The notes: generated by a model not told the origin, from the letters alone. Positions 48,092 through 57,296 are shown, counted from the stretch's first letter. The stretch is 64,000 nt of DNA from Acidovorax sp. 1608163 (GCF_003669015.1 NZ_CP033069.1:437001-501000), one strand, 5' to 3'. Program-made: numbers and translations.

Positions 48092-48457
48092 ATGGCACGT
48101 ATCGCTGGCATCAATATTCCGCCCCACAAGCATGCGGAAATCGGTCTGACCTCCATTTTTGGTATTGGTCGCACCCGCGCTCGCAAGATTTGCGAAGCAA
48201 CTGGCATCGCTTACTCCAAGAAGATCAAAGATCTGACGGACGGCGACCTGGAAAAAATTCGCGAGCAAATCGAGCAGTTCACCATTGAAGGTGATCTGCG
48301 CCGCGAAACCACCATGAACATCAAGCGCTTGATGGACATTGGCTGCTACCGTGGTTTCCGCCATCGTCGTGGTTTGCCGATGCGTGGTCAGCGTACGCGT
48401 ACCAACGCCCGTACTCGCAAGGGTCCGCGCAAGGGTGCAGCTGCACTGAAGAAATAA
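48092..48457 (+). CDS. rpsM: 30S ribosomal protein S13
   Basis: 121 aa. Opens [20 protein letters not shown], contains the helix-turn-helix-like [16 protein letters not shown], and ends in the basic [20 protein letters not shown] tail that contacts tRNA. In E. coli S4 represses this operon at rpsM; no such pseudoknot was sought by computation here. Confidence 0.98.
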   Translation: MARIAGINIPPHKHAEIGLTSIFGIGRTRARKICEATGIAYSKKIKDLTDGDLEKIREQIEQFTIEGDLRRETTMNIKRLMDIGCYRGFRHRRGLPMRGQRTRTNARTRKGPRKGAAALKK

Positions 48458-48475
48458 AGAGATTGAAAGATCATT

Positions 48476-48880
48476 ATGGCTAAGTCTCCTGCCAATAACG
48501 CAGCTCAACGCGTTCGCAAGAAGGTTCGTAAGAACGTTTCGGATGGCATCGCTCACGTGCATGCATCCTTCAACAACACGATCATCACCATCACCGATCG
48601 CCAAGGCAATGCATTGTCTTGGGCTTCGTCTGGTGGTCAAGGTTTCAAGGGCTCCCGCAAGTCCACTCCGTTTGCTGCCCAGGTAGCTTCCGAAGTGGCA
48701 GGTCGTGCAGCCATTGACCAAGGCATCAAGAACCTGGATGTTGAAATCAAGGGTCCTGGTCCTGGTCGTGAATCTTCTGTGCGCGCTCTGGGCGCCCTGG
48801 GTATTCGCATCACATCGATTTCCGATGTGACGCCTGTGCCGCACAATGGCTGCCGCCCTCAAAAGCGCCGCCGTATCTAA
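48476..48880 (+). CDS. rpsK: 30S ribosomal protein S11
   Basis: 134 aa. Contains [20 protein letters not shown] and the C-terminal signature [25 protein letters not shown] ending ([17 protein letters not shown]). Part of the platform near the mRNA exit. 18 bp after rpsM. Confidence 0.98.
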   Translation: MAKSPANNAAQRVRKKVRKNVSDGIAHVHASFNNTIITITDRQGNALSWASSGGQGFKGSRKSTPFAAQVASEVAGRAAIDQGIKNLDVEIKGPGPGRESSVRALGALGIRITSISDVTPVPHNGCRPQKRRRI

Positions 48881-48896
48881 TTTTCCCAAGCCCACC

Positions 48897-48947
48897 GCCA
48901 CCTGTAGACGCGAAAGCGCTCCAGGTGGCTCCCGCAATGGTTTGCGG
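48897..48947 (+). promoter_or_regulatory. Two hairpins in the rpsD leader
   Basis: A nested stem GCCACCTG / CAGGTGGC (48897-48929, enclosing a GCG-aaa-GCG stem) is followed at 48932-48947 by CCGCAA / TTGCGG. They lie between rpsK and rpsD and just before the GGAAG site of rpsD. A structured leader to the S4 gene suggests S4 feedback or message processing. Confidence 0.5.
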
Positions 48948-48971
48948 TAGATGACATAAAAGGAAGCTCAA

Positions 48972-49595
48972 GTGGCACGTTACCTCGGCCCCAAGGCCAA
49001 ACTCTCTCGCCGTGAAGGCACGGACCTGTTCCTGAAGAGCGCTCGTCGTTCGATCGCTGACAAGTCCAAGTTCGACTCCAAGCCTGGTCAGCACGGCCGC
49101 ACTTCCGGTGCCCGTACTTCCGACTACGGTCTGCAACTGCGCGAAAAGCAAAAAGTCAAGCGCATGTACGGCATTCTGGAAAAGCAATTCCGCCGCTACT
49201 TTGAAGCTGCTGACGGCAAGAAGGGCAACACTGGCGCGAACCTGTTGTTCCTGTTGGAGTCCCGTCTGGACAACGTCGTGTACCGCATGGGCTTCGGCTC
49301 CACGCGTGCAGAAGCCCGTCAGCTGGTGTCGCACAAGGCGATCACGGTGAACGGCCAATCGGTCAACATCCCTTCGTACCTTGTGAAGGTGGGTGATGTG
49401 GTTGCTGTGCGTGAAAAATCCAAGAAGCAATCCCGTATCACTGAAGCTCTGCAACTGGCCGCCCAAGTAGGCATGCCAGCGTGGGTCGATGTGAATGCCG
49501 ACAAGGCAGAAGGCGTCTTCAAGAAGGTGCCTGATCGTGATGAGTTCGGTGCAGACATCAACGAATCGCTGATCGTTGAGTTGTACTCGCGCTAA
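48972..49595 (+). CDS. rpsD: 30S ribosomal protein S4
   Basis: 207 aa with a GTG start ([19 protein letters not shown]). The S4 RNA-binding domain contains [34 protein letters not shown] in one run across about residues 95-128. No zinc-ligand Cys residues are seen. In bacteria S4 also represses the alpha operon. Preceded by a hairpin leader and AAGGAAG. Confidence 0.98.
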   Translation: MARYLGPKAKLSRREGTDLFLKSARRSIADKSKFDSKPGQHGRTSGARTSDYGLQLREKQKVKRMYGILEKQFRRYFEAADGKKGNTGANLLFLLESRLDNVVYRMGFGSTRAEARQLVSHKAITVNGQSVNIPSYLVKVGDVVAVREKSKKQSRITEALQLAAQVGMPAWVDVNADKAEGVFKKVPDRDEFGADINESLIVELYSR

Positions 49596-49626
49596 TCACT
49601 CGAACTAATTTTTCGAGTAAACCGTT

Positions 49627-49654
49627 CCTAAACCGCGAGGCATCGCGGTTTAGG
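49627..49654 (+). promoter_or_regulatory. Perfect 12-bp hairpin between rpsD and rpoA
   Basis: CCTAAACCGCGA, loop GGCA, TCGCGGTTTAGG. It sits in the 113-bp rpsD-rpoA gap; a shorter ACTCGA / TCGAGT stem precedes it. No T-run follows, so it may modulate translation or stability of rpoA message. Confidence 0.55.
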
Positions 49655-49708
49655 CGCTTCACCAGCCTTACCGGTGTAACGAGCTGGGGGTATTGAGAGG
49701 AAGTCTGA

Positions 49709-50701
49709 ATGCAAACCAATTTGCTGAAACCCAAGGCGATCAATGTTGAGCAGCTTGGCCACAATCGTGCCAAGGTGGCTTTGGAGCCGTTCGAGCGTGG
49801 CTATGGCCATACGCTGGGCAATGCCATTCGACGCGTTCTGCTTTCGTCTATGGTGGGTTACGCAGCGACTGAAGTGACCATTGCTGGCGTGCTTCACGAG
49901 TACTCGTCGATTGACGGTGTGCAAGAAGATGTGGTGAACATTCTCTTGAACCTGAAGGGCGTGGTCTTCAAGCTCCACAACCGCGATGAAGTCACACTGA
50001 GCCTGCGCAAGGATGGTGAAGGCGTGGTGACTGCCCGTGACATTCAGACGCCCCATGACGTGGAAATCGTCAACCCTGATCATGTGATTGCACACCTGTC
50101 GCAAGGCGGCAAGCTGGACATGCAGATCAAGGTGGAAAAGGGCCGTGGTTATGTGCCCGGCAGCATGCGTCGTTATGCCGACGAAGCAACCAAATCCATC
50201 GGTCGCATTGTTCTGGATGCGTCTTTCTCTCCAGTCAAGCGCGTCAGCTACACCGTAGAAAGCGCTCGTGTCGAGCAGCGTACTGATCTAGACAAGCTGG
50301 TGGTTGAAATTGAAACCAACGGCGCCATCACTGCGGAAGATGCAGTGCGAGCATCTGCCAAGATTTTGGTGGAACAACTGGCAGTGTTTGCACAGTTGGA
50401 AGGCGGCGAGTTGACCGCTTTTGAAACACCTTCGGGCCCACGCGGTGGTGCTACGTTCGATCCTATCCTGCTGCGCCCTGTGGACGAGCTGGAATTGACC
50501 GTGCGTTCCGCCAACTGCCTGAAGGCTGAGAACATCTATTACATCGGTGACCTGATTCAGCGCACCGAGAACGAGTTGCTCAAGACGCCTAATCTGGGTC
50601 GCAAATCGCTCAATGAGATCAAGGAAGTTTTGGCTTCCCGTGGCCTCACTTTGGGCATGAAGCTTGAAAACTGGCCACCAGCTGGCCTGGACAAGCGTTA
50701 A
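49709..50701 (+). CDS. rpoA: DNA-directed RNA polymerase alpha subunit
   Basis: 330 aa. The N-terminal dimerisation domain shows [29 protein letters not shown] and [19 protein letters not shown]; the C-terminal domain that binds UP elements and activators has [19 protein letters not shown]. Normal length. AGAGGAAG precedes the ATG. It is followed by rplQ after a segment with a TATAAT box and hairpin. Confidence 0.98.
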   Translation: MQTNLLKPKAINVEQLGHNRAKVALEPFERGYGHTLGNAIRRVLLSSMVGYAATEVTIAGVLHEYSSIDGVQEDVVNILLNLKGVVFKLHNRDEVTLSLRKDGEGVVTARDIQTPHDVEIVNPDHVIAHLSQGGKLDMQIKVEKGRGYVPGSMRRYADEATKSIGRIVLDASFSPVKRVSYTVESARVEQRTDLDKLVVEIETNGAITAEDAVRASAKILVEQLAVFAQLEGGELTAFETPSGPRGGATFDPILLRPVDELELTVRSANCLKAENIYYIGDLIQRTENELLKTPNLGRKSLNEIKEVLASRGLTLGMKLENWPPAGLDKR

Positions 50702-50703
50702 GT

Positions 50704-50732
50704 TATAATTTCGGGTTCCCCTTTTCGGGAAC
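50704..50732 (+). promoter_or_regulatory. TATAAT box and hairpin before rplQ
   Basis: TATAAT (50704-50709) lies across the rpoA stop region, followed by a GTTCCC / GGGAAC hairpin (50715-50732) with a C/T-rich loop. Either an internal promoter for rplQ or a weak attenuator; no firm -35 is seen. Confidence 0.4.
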
Positions 50733-50793
50733 AGTGCATTGGGCAGTACCTGATACGGCTGCCTGATTTAATCAAAGTAAAAAGGAAAGCACC

Positions 50794-51186
50794 ATGCGCC
50801 ACGGACACGGCCTTCGCAAACTCAATCGCACCAGCTCGCACCGCCTTGCGATGCTGCAAAACATGATGAACTCGATCATCGAGCACGAGGCCATCAAGAC
50901 CACGGTGCCTAAGGCCAAGGAACTGCGCCGCGTGATCGAGCCCATGATCACCCTGGCCAAGGTTGACACCGTTGCCAACCGCCGCCTGGCCTTCAATCGC
51001 CTGCGCGACCGTGACAGTGTTACCAAGCTGTTCAACGACCTGGGCCCCCGCTTCAACGCGCGTCCCGGTGGCTACACACGCATTCTGAAGATGGGCTTCC
51101 GCGTGGGTGACAATGCGCCTATGGCCCTGGTTGAGTTGGTGGATCGCGCTGCAGAAACTGAAAATTCTTCGGCAGCAGCCGAATAA
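50794..51186 (+). CDS. rplQ: 50S ribosomal protein L17
   Basis: 130 aa. Opens [20 protein letters not shown] and contains [23 protein letters not shown], the L17 signature. It lies at the peptide exit tunnel rim. Last gene of the alpha operon; an initiator tRNA gene begins 21 bp after its stop. Confidence 0.98.
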   Translation: MRHGHGLRKLNRTSSHRLAMLQNMMNSIIEHEAIKTTVPKAKELRRVIEPMITLAKVDTVANRRLAFNRLRDRDSVTKLFNDLGPRFNARPGGYTRILKMGFRVGDNAPMALVELVDRAAETENSSAAAE

Positions 51187-51191
51187 TAGGG

Positions 51192-51197
51192 TATAAT
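51192..51197 (+). promoter_or_regulatory. -10 element of the tRNA gene
   Basis: A perfect TATAAT (51192-51197) 11 bases before the tRNA 5' end, with a TCGGCA hexamer 17 bp upstream inside the rplQ end (4 of 6 -35 bases). It can give the tRNA a transcript with an almost absent 5' leader. Confidence 0.6.
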
Positions 51198-51207
51198 TTA
51201 AATCTAC

Positions 51208-51284
<77 letters not shown>

Positions 51285-51304
51285 AACATGGCGCAAGCCG
51301 TATC

Positions 51305-51334
51305 AAAAAGCCCTCTTTTGGAGGGCTTTTTTTT
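51305..51334 (+). terminator. Intrinsic terminator after tRNA-fMet
   Basis: AAAAAGCCCTC, loop TTTT, GGAGGGCTTTT and a long T-run. It ends the alpha operon/tRNA transcript. Confidence 0.93.
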
Positions 51335-51537
51335 GCCCGTTTGTAAAGGCGTCGGCCGTGCGCCTCTTTCTATGGGTTGCTATCGCAGTTTAGAGAGTCA
51401 GTGTGCCGCAGCCCAAGCGTGCTGCTGAGCGGTCTCCCGAGCCGTCCTTTGCGGGGCTTTGAATGGGGCGCCAGGACTCGCGTCAGTGCGGCACTTTCGG
51501 AGTGCCGTCCTCTGAGCAATGGAGTAGTTGCCTGCGT

Positions 51538-52434
51538 TCAGTGACCAAACAGGTCTGATCTGGCGGACTCCGTGATGGCTACGACGCAGGGGTGGCTGAT
51601 GCGGCGCTCCACAGAAATCGCAAAAAACTCCTCCACCAATTCGCTGGAGCGGCCAATGGCTTCCACGCCAAATTGGGTCTGGGTCTCTTGTTCCAGCACC
51701 GTGGGTGACGTGAAGATGCCCCGTCCTTCCCGCCCAAAAGCATTCATGAGCGCGCTATCGTCAAACTCGCCCACGATTCGTGGCTGCAGGTGGTGCTTGT
51801 TCAGCCAGTGATCCAACTGCTGCCGCACTGAAGATTGCGGCCCCTGGATGAGCATGGGGGCGCCGTGCAGACACTGTGGAAATGGCCCCTGCAGCTCGTT
51901 TTTGAGTGCTGGTGCGCAGAAGAAGCTCATGCTGGACGATCCGAGCGCATGGTTGAAGGCCTTGACGCCGATTTTCTTGGAGGCGGGCTCATCGGCCAGC
52001 AGCAGGTCCAGCCGGTGAATGCTGAGTTGGGCGAGCAGCTCGGGGAATTTGCCCTCGTGGCAGGTCATGTGCACCTGCTCCTTCATGCCGAGCGCGGGCT
52101 CCAGCAGGTGGTAGGCGACGGATTTGGCGACCGAATCTGCCACCCCCACCTTGAACTCCAGAGGTTTGGAGTGCCCCCGAGGCAGGCGAATGGATTTTTC
52201 CAACTCATCGCTCAGCGCAAATATCTGTTCTGCGTAGCCCAAGGCAATGCGCCCCTCGTTGGTCAGCTCCACGCCCCGGCCCCGCTTGCGAAACAGCTCA
52301 TGCCCCAGCCACTCTTCCAGTTGATTGATCTGCCCGGACAGTGTTTGGGGGGTGGTGTGCAGTTGTTCTCCGGCGCGCATGACGCCACCGGCCTTGGCGG
52401 CTGTCCAGAAGTATCGGAGGTGTTTGAAGTTCAT
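51538..52434 (-). CDS. NhaR-like LysR-family regulator
   Basis: 298 aa. The N-terminus MNFKHLRYFWTAAKAGGVMRA with TTPQTLSGQINQLEEWLGHELF is characteristic of the NhaR group of LysR regulators, which act on sodium/proton antiporter or other genes in response to cation stress. The ligand-binding domain follows. No nhaA is adjacent in this window. It is divergent from a cysteine-free IscR-like gene; the 148-bp gap contains two CGAAGTGTT repeats spaced by 32 bp. Function therefore inferred from family only. Confidence 0.85.
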   Translation of the reverse strand: MNFKHLRYFWTAAKAGGVMRAGEQLHTTPQTLSGQINQLEEWLGHELFRKRGRGVELTNEGRIALGYAEQIFALSDELEKSIRLPRGHSKPLEFKVGVADSVAKSVAYHLLEPALGMKEQVHMTCHEGKFPELLAQLSIHRLDLLLADEPASKKIGVKAFNHALGSSSMSFFCAPALKNELQGPFPQCLHGAPMLIQGPQSSVRQQLDHWLNKHHLQPRIVGEFDDSALMNAFGREGRGIFTSPTVLEQETQTQFGVEAIGRSSELVEEFFAISVERRISHPCVVAITESARSDLFGH

Positions 52435-52582
52435 GGTGCTGCCTTATTGATCGCAAAAATCGAAGTGTTTTTATCAATAAAACGAATATACGCGAAGTGT
52501 TGAACGCACTACAGTGGGTTTCTGGCAAGGCGATGAGAGCCTTGCCAGTCGTTTCACAGATGGGTGTTCACAAGGAGTTGCC
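52435..52582. promoter_or_regulatory. Divergent nhaR-like/iscR-like control region with direct repeats
   Basis: CGAAGTGTT occurs at 52461 and 52493 in direct orientation, 32 bp apart (about three helical turns), with the palindromic TTATCAATAA between. One or both flanking regulators may bind here. Confidence 0.45.
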
Positions 52583-53137
52583 ATGCGTATTACGACCCGA
52601 GGAAAAGTCGCTGTATCGGCCATGACGGATCTGGCTTTGCATCAGAGGATGAAGCCGGTGTCGCTGACGACGATCAGCCAGCGTCAAGGCACGTCGCTGT
52701 CGTACCTGGAGCAATTGTTCAGCGCGTTGCGCCGTGCCGGCCTGGTGGAAAGCACCCGTGGTCCAGGCGGCGGCTACGCCCTGGCGCGCCGTGCTGAGCA
52801 GATTGCCGTGGCCGAGATCATTCTGGCGGTGGAGAACATGGACGTGGACGACTACCAGCCCCTGACCGCCCCCCAGGTGGCACAGCTCAAGGCCATGACT
52901 GGCGAGCTGTGGGTGTCTTTCAATGCCCGCGTGCTGGAATATCTGCAATCGGTCTCGCTCAAGGACCTGATGGAGCAAGCGCAAGCGCAGGGCGTGGTGA
53001 CTGCCCCTGAGCCTGAGGCCAAGACCTTGCGGAAAACCTCTGGGATTGCCCCGGTGGCCCGCCCTTTGATGGCGCGGTTGCAAATTCCCAATTCGGTGTT
53101 TGCCTTGGGGGCCTTGCCGCTGGCCCCTCGCCGCTGA
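52583..53137 (+). CDS. IscR-like Rrf2-family regulator lacking the Fe-S cysteines
   Basis: 184 aa. The DNA-binding half follows IscR closely: MRITTRGKVAVSAMTDLAL, SLSYLEQLFSALRRAGLVES, and RGPGGGYALARRAEQIAVAEII. The region that holds the three cluster-binding Cys residues in IscR is replaced by NMDVDDYQPLTAPQVA, with no Cys at all in the protein, so it cannot bind a cluster in the IscR way. Such proteins may act as apo-type regulators. No isc genes are adjacent. AAGGAG precedes the ATG. Confidence 0.88.
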   Translation: MRITTRGKVAVSAMTDLALHQRMKPVSLTTISQRQGTSLSYLEQLFSALRRAGLVESTRGPGGGYALARRAEQIAVAEIILAVENMDVDDYQPLTAPQVAQLKAMTGELWVSFNARVLEYLQSVSLKDLMEQAQAQGVVTAPEPEAKTLRKTSGIAPVARPLMARLQIPNSVFALGALPLAPRR

Positions 53138-53257
53138 GCGCAAAGCCCTGAGTAGAGGCGCGCGAAGGTCGCGTCGCCGTTGCGGTGGCTCAGAAAAGAA
53201 GGCCTGGGATTGCCCCAGGCTTTGCGCAGCCGTGGTCGCCCTTGGCTTGGGGTCGAA

Positions 53258-53632
53258 TCAGGCCATGGACGGGTCCGCCGCCATGTTGTCAAACTTCTTG
53301 AAATACTGGCGCGCCATGGCGACCAGTTGGGCGTCGCTGGGGTGGTCTGCAGCCACTGAATCGACCACGGAGGCCGCTACGGCGGCGCTGTGTTTGCTGC
53401 ACCAGTCGCGGAACTGGTTGCGCGCCAAGCCGGGGCCGCAAAGCAGCACTTCGTGCGAGCCGTGTAGGGCCTGCGCCACATCGGTAAAGAAGGCGCTCGC
53501 GTCATCGCCCTTGCCCTGGTGCTTGTGGTGGCTGCGGGACTTGATGCGTTGTGCTTGCACATGTTCGCGGTCAAACATGACGACATGGGCTTCGGAATGG
53601 TCCATCCAGACAACAGCGTGAAAAGTGCTCAT
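53258..53632 (-). CDS. Small eRF1-domain-like protein
   Basis: 124 aa. The pattern HAVVWMDHSEAHVVMFDREHV, then HEVLLCGPGLARNQFRDWC and an ending in MARQYFKKFD, fits the small bacterial proteins with an eRF1 domain 3-like fold often labelled translational machinery protein. Biochemical role unknown. I chose the ATG at 53632 since the longer frame lacks the conserved N-terminal strand. It is followed, in the same direction, by nothing; the next upstream gene on its strand is the DksA-like gene 76 bp away. Confidence 0.6.
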   Translation of the reverse strand: MSTFHAVVWMDHSEAHVVMFDREHVQAQRIKSRSHHKHQGKGDDASAFFTDVAQALHGSHEVLLCGPGLARNQFRDWCSKHSAAVAASVVDSVAADHPSDAQLVAMARQYFKKFDNMAADPSMA

Positions 53633-53708
53633 GGGTCTACTTTCTTGAAGTGAAGAAAAAAGGGAAACGGGTGATCGAATAACGCCTGTGCGGTGGGTGT
53701 GCTGCGGC

Positions 53709-54083
53709 CTAGTGGCCCGGCCTGTGGTGGGCCTCAATGGCCTCCTGACAGTGCACGCAGCGCGCAACCTCTGGGGTGGCTTTGAGGCGGGCGGCGGCAA
53801 TGTCCTGGCCGCAGTCGGCACACTCGCCATAGGTGCCTGCGTCGATGCGGGCAAGGGCGGTGGCGATGGCATTGAGGTGCTCTGCCTCGCGGTCTTCCAG
53901 GGCAAATTCCAGCGTGCGCTCTGATGCGACCTGGGCTCGGGAGTCTTCTGCGTGCGTGAAATGCTCAGCAGCGGCCTCTACCCGGCCCGTGGCCTCGCCG
54001 CGTTGCTGGGCCAACTGGGCTTGAATGCCCGCTTGCTGTTCCAGCAGTTGTTGGCGGTACGAAGTGGCTTGTGTCTTGTCCAT
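53709..54083 (-). CDS. TraR/DksA-type zinc finger protein
   Basis: 124 aa. Coiled-coil N-terminal region (RQQLLEQQAGIQAQLAQQ) followed by the DksA-type zinc finger near the C-terminus: CADCGQDIAAARLKATPEV then ARCVHC, i.e. two Cys pairs. Members bind RNA polymerase in its secondary channel and modulate transcription; this is a short, DksA-related form rather than DksA itself. The ATG at 54083 is preferred. A large palindromic repeat begins 30 bp upstream and may carry part of its control region. Confidence 0.8.
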   Translation of the reverse strand: MDKTQATSYRQQLLEQQAGIQAQLAQQRGEATGRVEAAAEHFTHAEDSRAQVASERTLEFALEDREAEHLNAIATALARIDAGTYGECADCGQDIAAARLKATPEVARCVHCQEAIEAHHRPGH

Positions 54084-54112
54084 GCGGTCAACTCCTGCAA
54101 GTGATGGGGAAC

Positions 54113-54232
54113 GGCTCACAAAACTCTTTCGGCGTTGTTGCTGCGTCTTGTCGCACATACCGTACTGCCTGTGACGCGGCGCGTCGCCAGAACCGCTTTG
54201 TCGAGCTTTCTTTGCTGCTCTGAACGCTTTCA
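54113..54232. repeat. Dispersed palindromic repeat family II, copy 2
   Basis: Same core as the dps copy: CACAAAACTC, TTTCGGCGTTGTTGCTGCG, TCTTGTCGCACATACCGTAC, TGCCTGTGACGCGGCGCG and CCAGAACCGC. It lies upstream of the DksA-like gene. Confidence 0.8.
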
Positions 54233-54387
54233 TGGTGCGCTGGTCTGATGCGCGATGCGTTGACAGAGGTCAAGCTCTGAGCAGGCCCGCACCTGGCTGT
54301 GCGATGGCTGGCGTGCCAGCCACGTGGTGAAGCCATCGCATGACGCTGATCAAGGGTTTTGCGGGATGCGCTTCTACAATGCGCGTT

Positions 54388-54744
54388 ATGCAAACCATTC
54401 GCAGCCTCCGCTGGCTCGCCCGCCTTGTGCTGGCGTGGTTTGTTTTGTCGATCGGCGTTGCGGTGGCGTCGCCGCTGGTCAACCCTCAGGCGATGGAGTT
54501 GATCTGCTCGGGTTCGGGCGCGATCAAGATGCTGATCAAAACCGACGATGGCGCCAAGGAAATGCCCAGCCACACGCTGGACTGCCCCCTGTGCGCGCAT
54601 GTCGGCGCACCGCCGCCCACCGCGCAGGCCCAGCTGCCTGTGGTCCATCCCCTGGCGCATGCGTTGCGCCCCATTCCTGCCGCGCACATTGCTGCGCGCA
54701 CCGCCGCGCCGCTGCCGCCGCGCGGGCCCCCTGCGTTCTCCTGA
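54388..54744 (+). CDS. DUF2946-like protein with CPLC motif
   Basis: 118 aa. A signal/anchor helix at about 8-27 (RWLARLVLAWFVLSIGVAVA) precedes a short mature part with Cys40 and a CPLC pair (Cys66, Cys69) and His residues nearby, the metal-binding look of DUF2946 proteins that lie next to copper TonB receptors. A second ATG at 54379 is possible. It leads, after a family I repeat, into a TonB-dependent receptor gene. Copper binding is inferred from motif and neighbours. Confidence 0.7.
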   Translation: MQTIRSLRWLARLVLAWFVLSIGVAVASPLVNPQAMELICSGSGAIKMLIKTDDGAKEMPSHTLDCPLCAHVGAPPPTAQAQLPVVHPLAHALRPIPAAHIAARTAAPLPPRGPPAFS

Positions 54745-54806
54745 TTTGCTATTTGTTTGATAGCTGCTTGCGCTTGATTGATAAGCACTGGCGGCCTATT
54801 TGGCTT
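54745..54806 (+). repeat. Dispersed repeat family I, copy F (DUF2946-TonB receptor junction)
   Basis: TTTGCTATTTGTTTGATAGC, then TGCTTGCGCTTGATTGATAA and GCACTGGCGGCCTATTTGGC. It fills the gap before the TonB receptor, whose TCAGGAG ribosome-binding site follows at once. Confidence 0.85.
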
Positions 54807-54822
54807 GTTATCAGGAGTTCCC

Positions 54823-57159
54823 ATGCGCAAAAGCCGCATGGCGCTGGCCGTGGCCAGTGCCTTTCCCCTCGTCCTTGCCTTCACGGTCACCGTGGCCGTG
54901 CCCGCATTTGCCCAGACCGTTGACAGCGCCGGCAGCAGCCATGCCCCCGTCAAGGAACTGGGCGTGGTCACCATCACCGGCGGGCAGCCCACCTCGCTGC
55001 CCACGCAGATCCCCACCACCATCGAGGGCGTGACGCGCGAGCAGATCGAGCATTCGATCAACGCCACCGACAGCGAAGACGCCCTCAAGTACCTGCCCAG
55101 TCTGCTGGTGCGTAAGCGCTACATCGGCGACTACAACCACGCCGTGCTGTCCACCCGCGCCTCGGGCACGGGCAACCCGGCGCGGTCCATGGTGTTTGCC
55201 GATGGCATTTTGCTGAGCAACTACCTGGGCAACGGCCCCACCAACGCGCCACGCTGGATGCTGGTCACGCCAGAAGAAATTGAGCGCGTGGACGTGCTCT
55301 ACGGCCCGTTTTCGGCCGCCTACGCAGGCAACTCGGTGGGCGCGGTGGTGGACTACGTCACGCGCATGCCGACAAAGTTCGAGGCCCACGGGCAGGTCAG
55401 CTATCAGCACCAGCCTTTTGACCTGTACAACACCAACGGCACCAACGGCACCTACGGCGGCAAGCAGGTCAGTACCTCGGTGGGCAACAAAAATGGCGAC
55501 TGGTCGTGGTTCCTGAACTTCAACCAAACCGACAGCGAAGGCCAGCCGCTTACCTTCCCCACGCGCCTGGTGTCTGCAGGCACCGTTGGCAGCGCAGGCA
55601 CACCCGTGACGGGCGCAGTGCTGGGCAACAACCGCAGCAACCAGCCCTGGTACCTGCTGGGCACGGCCACCCAGTACCACACGCAGCAAGACCACATCAA
55701 GGCCAAGATCGCTTACGACTTCTCGTCCACCGTGCGCGCCGCCTACACCTTCGGCTGGTGGCACAACGCATCCGAGGGGCGGCCCACCAGCTACCTGCGC
55801 GATGCCAATGGCAATGCGGTCTACAGCGGCACGGTCAACATCAATGGCCGCTCGTTTGCGCTCGCGCCCACGGACTTCAATGTGTCCAACGAAGACCTCA
55901 CGCATTTCATGCACGGTTTGTCGGTCAAGAGCCGCACACAGGGCGTGTTTGATTGGGAGGTGGCCGCCAGCCTGTACGACTACCAGACCGACACCCTGCG
56001 CGCCGCTACCGTGGCGCTGCCTGCCGCGCTGAACGGCGGGGCAGGGCGCATCGTCAACAGCAAGGGCACGGGCTGGAACACGCTGGCCGCCAAGGGCACC
56101 TGGAGGCCCGATGGGCTGCAGGGCACGCACATCGTGGACTTTGGCCTGCAGCGCGACAGCTACCAGCTGCGCACTATCGAAAACGCTACGACGAACTGGA
56201 TCAGCGGTGATGCAGGCGCCCGCAACCAGGCCTTCACCGGCGACACGCAGCTCATTGGCCTGTGGGCACAAGACACGTGGAAAATCGCGCCACGGTGGAA
56301 GGTCGTGCTGGGCGCCCGCGCCGAGCGCTGGAGCGCCAGCAATGGCCAGACCGGCAACGCCACCACCACGCTGAGCCACCCCGAGCGCAGCGAGACCTAT
56401 GTGTCGCCGAAGGCTGCCGTGGCCTACCAGGCCAATGACCTGTGGGTGCTCAAGGCCTCCACCGGCCGCGCCGTGCGCATGCCCACCGTGGCCGAGCTGT
56501 ACCAGGGCGGCATCAACGGCAGCGGCACGCTCATCAACAACGACCCCAATCTGAAACCCGAGAAGAGCTGGACCACCGAGCTGACCGCCGAGCGGGACAT
56601 GGGCAATGGCCTGCTGCGCCTGACCGCGTTTTTTGAGCGCACCAAGGACGCGCTGTACTCGCAAACCAATGTGCTCGTCACACCCAACGTGACCAACGTG
56701 CAGAACGTGGATGCCATCCGTACCAAGGGCATTGAGCTGTCGTACCAGGCCGCCAACGTCTTTGCGCGCGGGCTGGAGCTGGGCAGCAGCCTGACCTGGA
56801 CGGATTCCAAGATCACGCGCAACGACAAGTTCCCGGCCAGCGTCGGCCAATGGCAGCCCCGCATCCCCGAGTGGCGCGCCACTGCGGTGGCCACCTACCG
56901 GCCCGATGACAAGTGGTCGTACACCCTGGGCGCGCGCTACAGCGGCAAGCAGTACAGCACGCTCGACAACAGTGACCCCAACGGTTTTTCCTACCAGGGC
57001 GCGAGCCGCTACTTCACCACCGATGTGCGCGTGCGCTACCAGATCACCAAACAGGTCAGCGCCGCCGTGGGCATTGACAACCTCAACAACTACCAGTTCT
57101 GGAACTTCCACCCCTACCCGCAGCGCAGCTACATGGCTGAGTTGAAAGTAGATCTGTAA
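54823..57159 (+). CDS. TonB-dependent outer membrane receptor, probably for copper
   Basis: 778 aa. A signal peptide ends at about residue 30 (AVPAFAQ). The plug domain spans about 45-165 (VVTITGGQPTSLPTQIPTTI, SEDALKYLPSLLVRKRYIGD, VDVLYGPFSAAYAGNSVGAV) and the 22-strand barrel follows, ending with an aromatic C-terminus (YMAELKVDL). It actively imports a ligand across the outer membrane using TonB energy. The ligand is inferred to be copper because DUF2946 lies upstream and YcnI and PCuAC downstream; no copper-binding pattern is obvious in the plug. Confidence 0.85.
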   Translation: MRKSRMALAVASAFPLVLAFTVTVAVPAFAQTVDSAGSSHAPVKELGVVTITGGQPTSLPTQIPTTIEGVTREQIEHSINATDSEDALKYLPSLLVRKRYIGDYNHAVLSTRASGTGNPARSMVFADGILLSNYLGNGPTNAPRWMLVTPEEIERVDVLYGPFSAAYAGNSVGAVVDYVTRMPTKFEAHGQVSYQHQPFDLYNTNGTNGTYGGKQVSTSVGNKNGDWSWFLNFNQTDSEGQPLTFPTRLVSAGTVGSAGTPVTGAVLGNNRSNQPWYLLGTATQYHTQQDHIKAKIAYDFSSTVRAAYTFGWWHNASEGRPTSYLRDANGNAVYSGTVNINGRSFALAPTDFNVSNEDLTHFMHGLSVKSRTQGVFDWEVAASLYDYQTDTLRAATVALPAALNGGAGRIVNSKGTGWNTLAAKGTWRPDGLQGTHIVDFGLQRDSYQLRTIENATTNWISGDAGARNQAFTGDTQLIGLWAQDTWKIAPRWKVVLGARAERWSASNGQTGNATTTLSHPERSETYVSPKAAVAYQANDLWVLKASTGRAVRMPTVAELYQGGINGSGTLINNDPNLKPEKSWTTELTAERDMGNGLLRLTAFFERTKDALYSQTNVLVTPNVTNVQNVDAIRTKGIELSYQAANVFARGLELGSSLTWTDSKITRNDKFPASVGQWQPRIPEWRATAVATYRPDDKWSYTLGARYSGKQYSTLDNSDPNGFSYQGASRYFTTDVRVRYQITKQVSAAVGIDNLNNYQFWNFHPYPQRSYMAELKVDL

Positions 57160-57256
57160 ACCCCCTGAGCGGCTTGCGCCGCATCCCCCCAGGGGGACGC
57201 CTCCAGCGGCCCGGCAAAGCCGGTTCCGCGGTGGCACTGGCCTTGGCGAGCGTCAG
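57160..57256 (+). repeat. Dispersed repeat family III, copy 3
   Basis: ACCCCCTGAGCGGCTTGCGC, then CGCATCCCCCCAGGGGGACG in a tight hairpin. It begins at the TonB receptor stop codon and resembles the copies at 33054 (minus) and 37971. Confidence 0.75.
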
Positions 57257-57296
57257 TTTTTAAGGCAATGAACCGTTGAAACGAAAAGGTCAAAAT

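Noticed and set aside
54811..57237. A 808-codon open frame on the minus strand opposite the TonB receptor
   Set aside because: It is a shadow of a high-G+C gene: no family features, no ribosome-binding site, while the plus-strand frame has all TonB receptor motifs.
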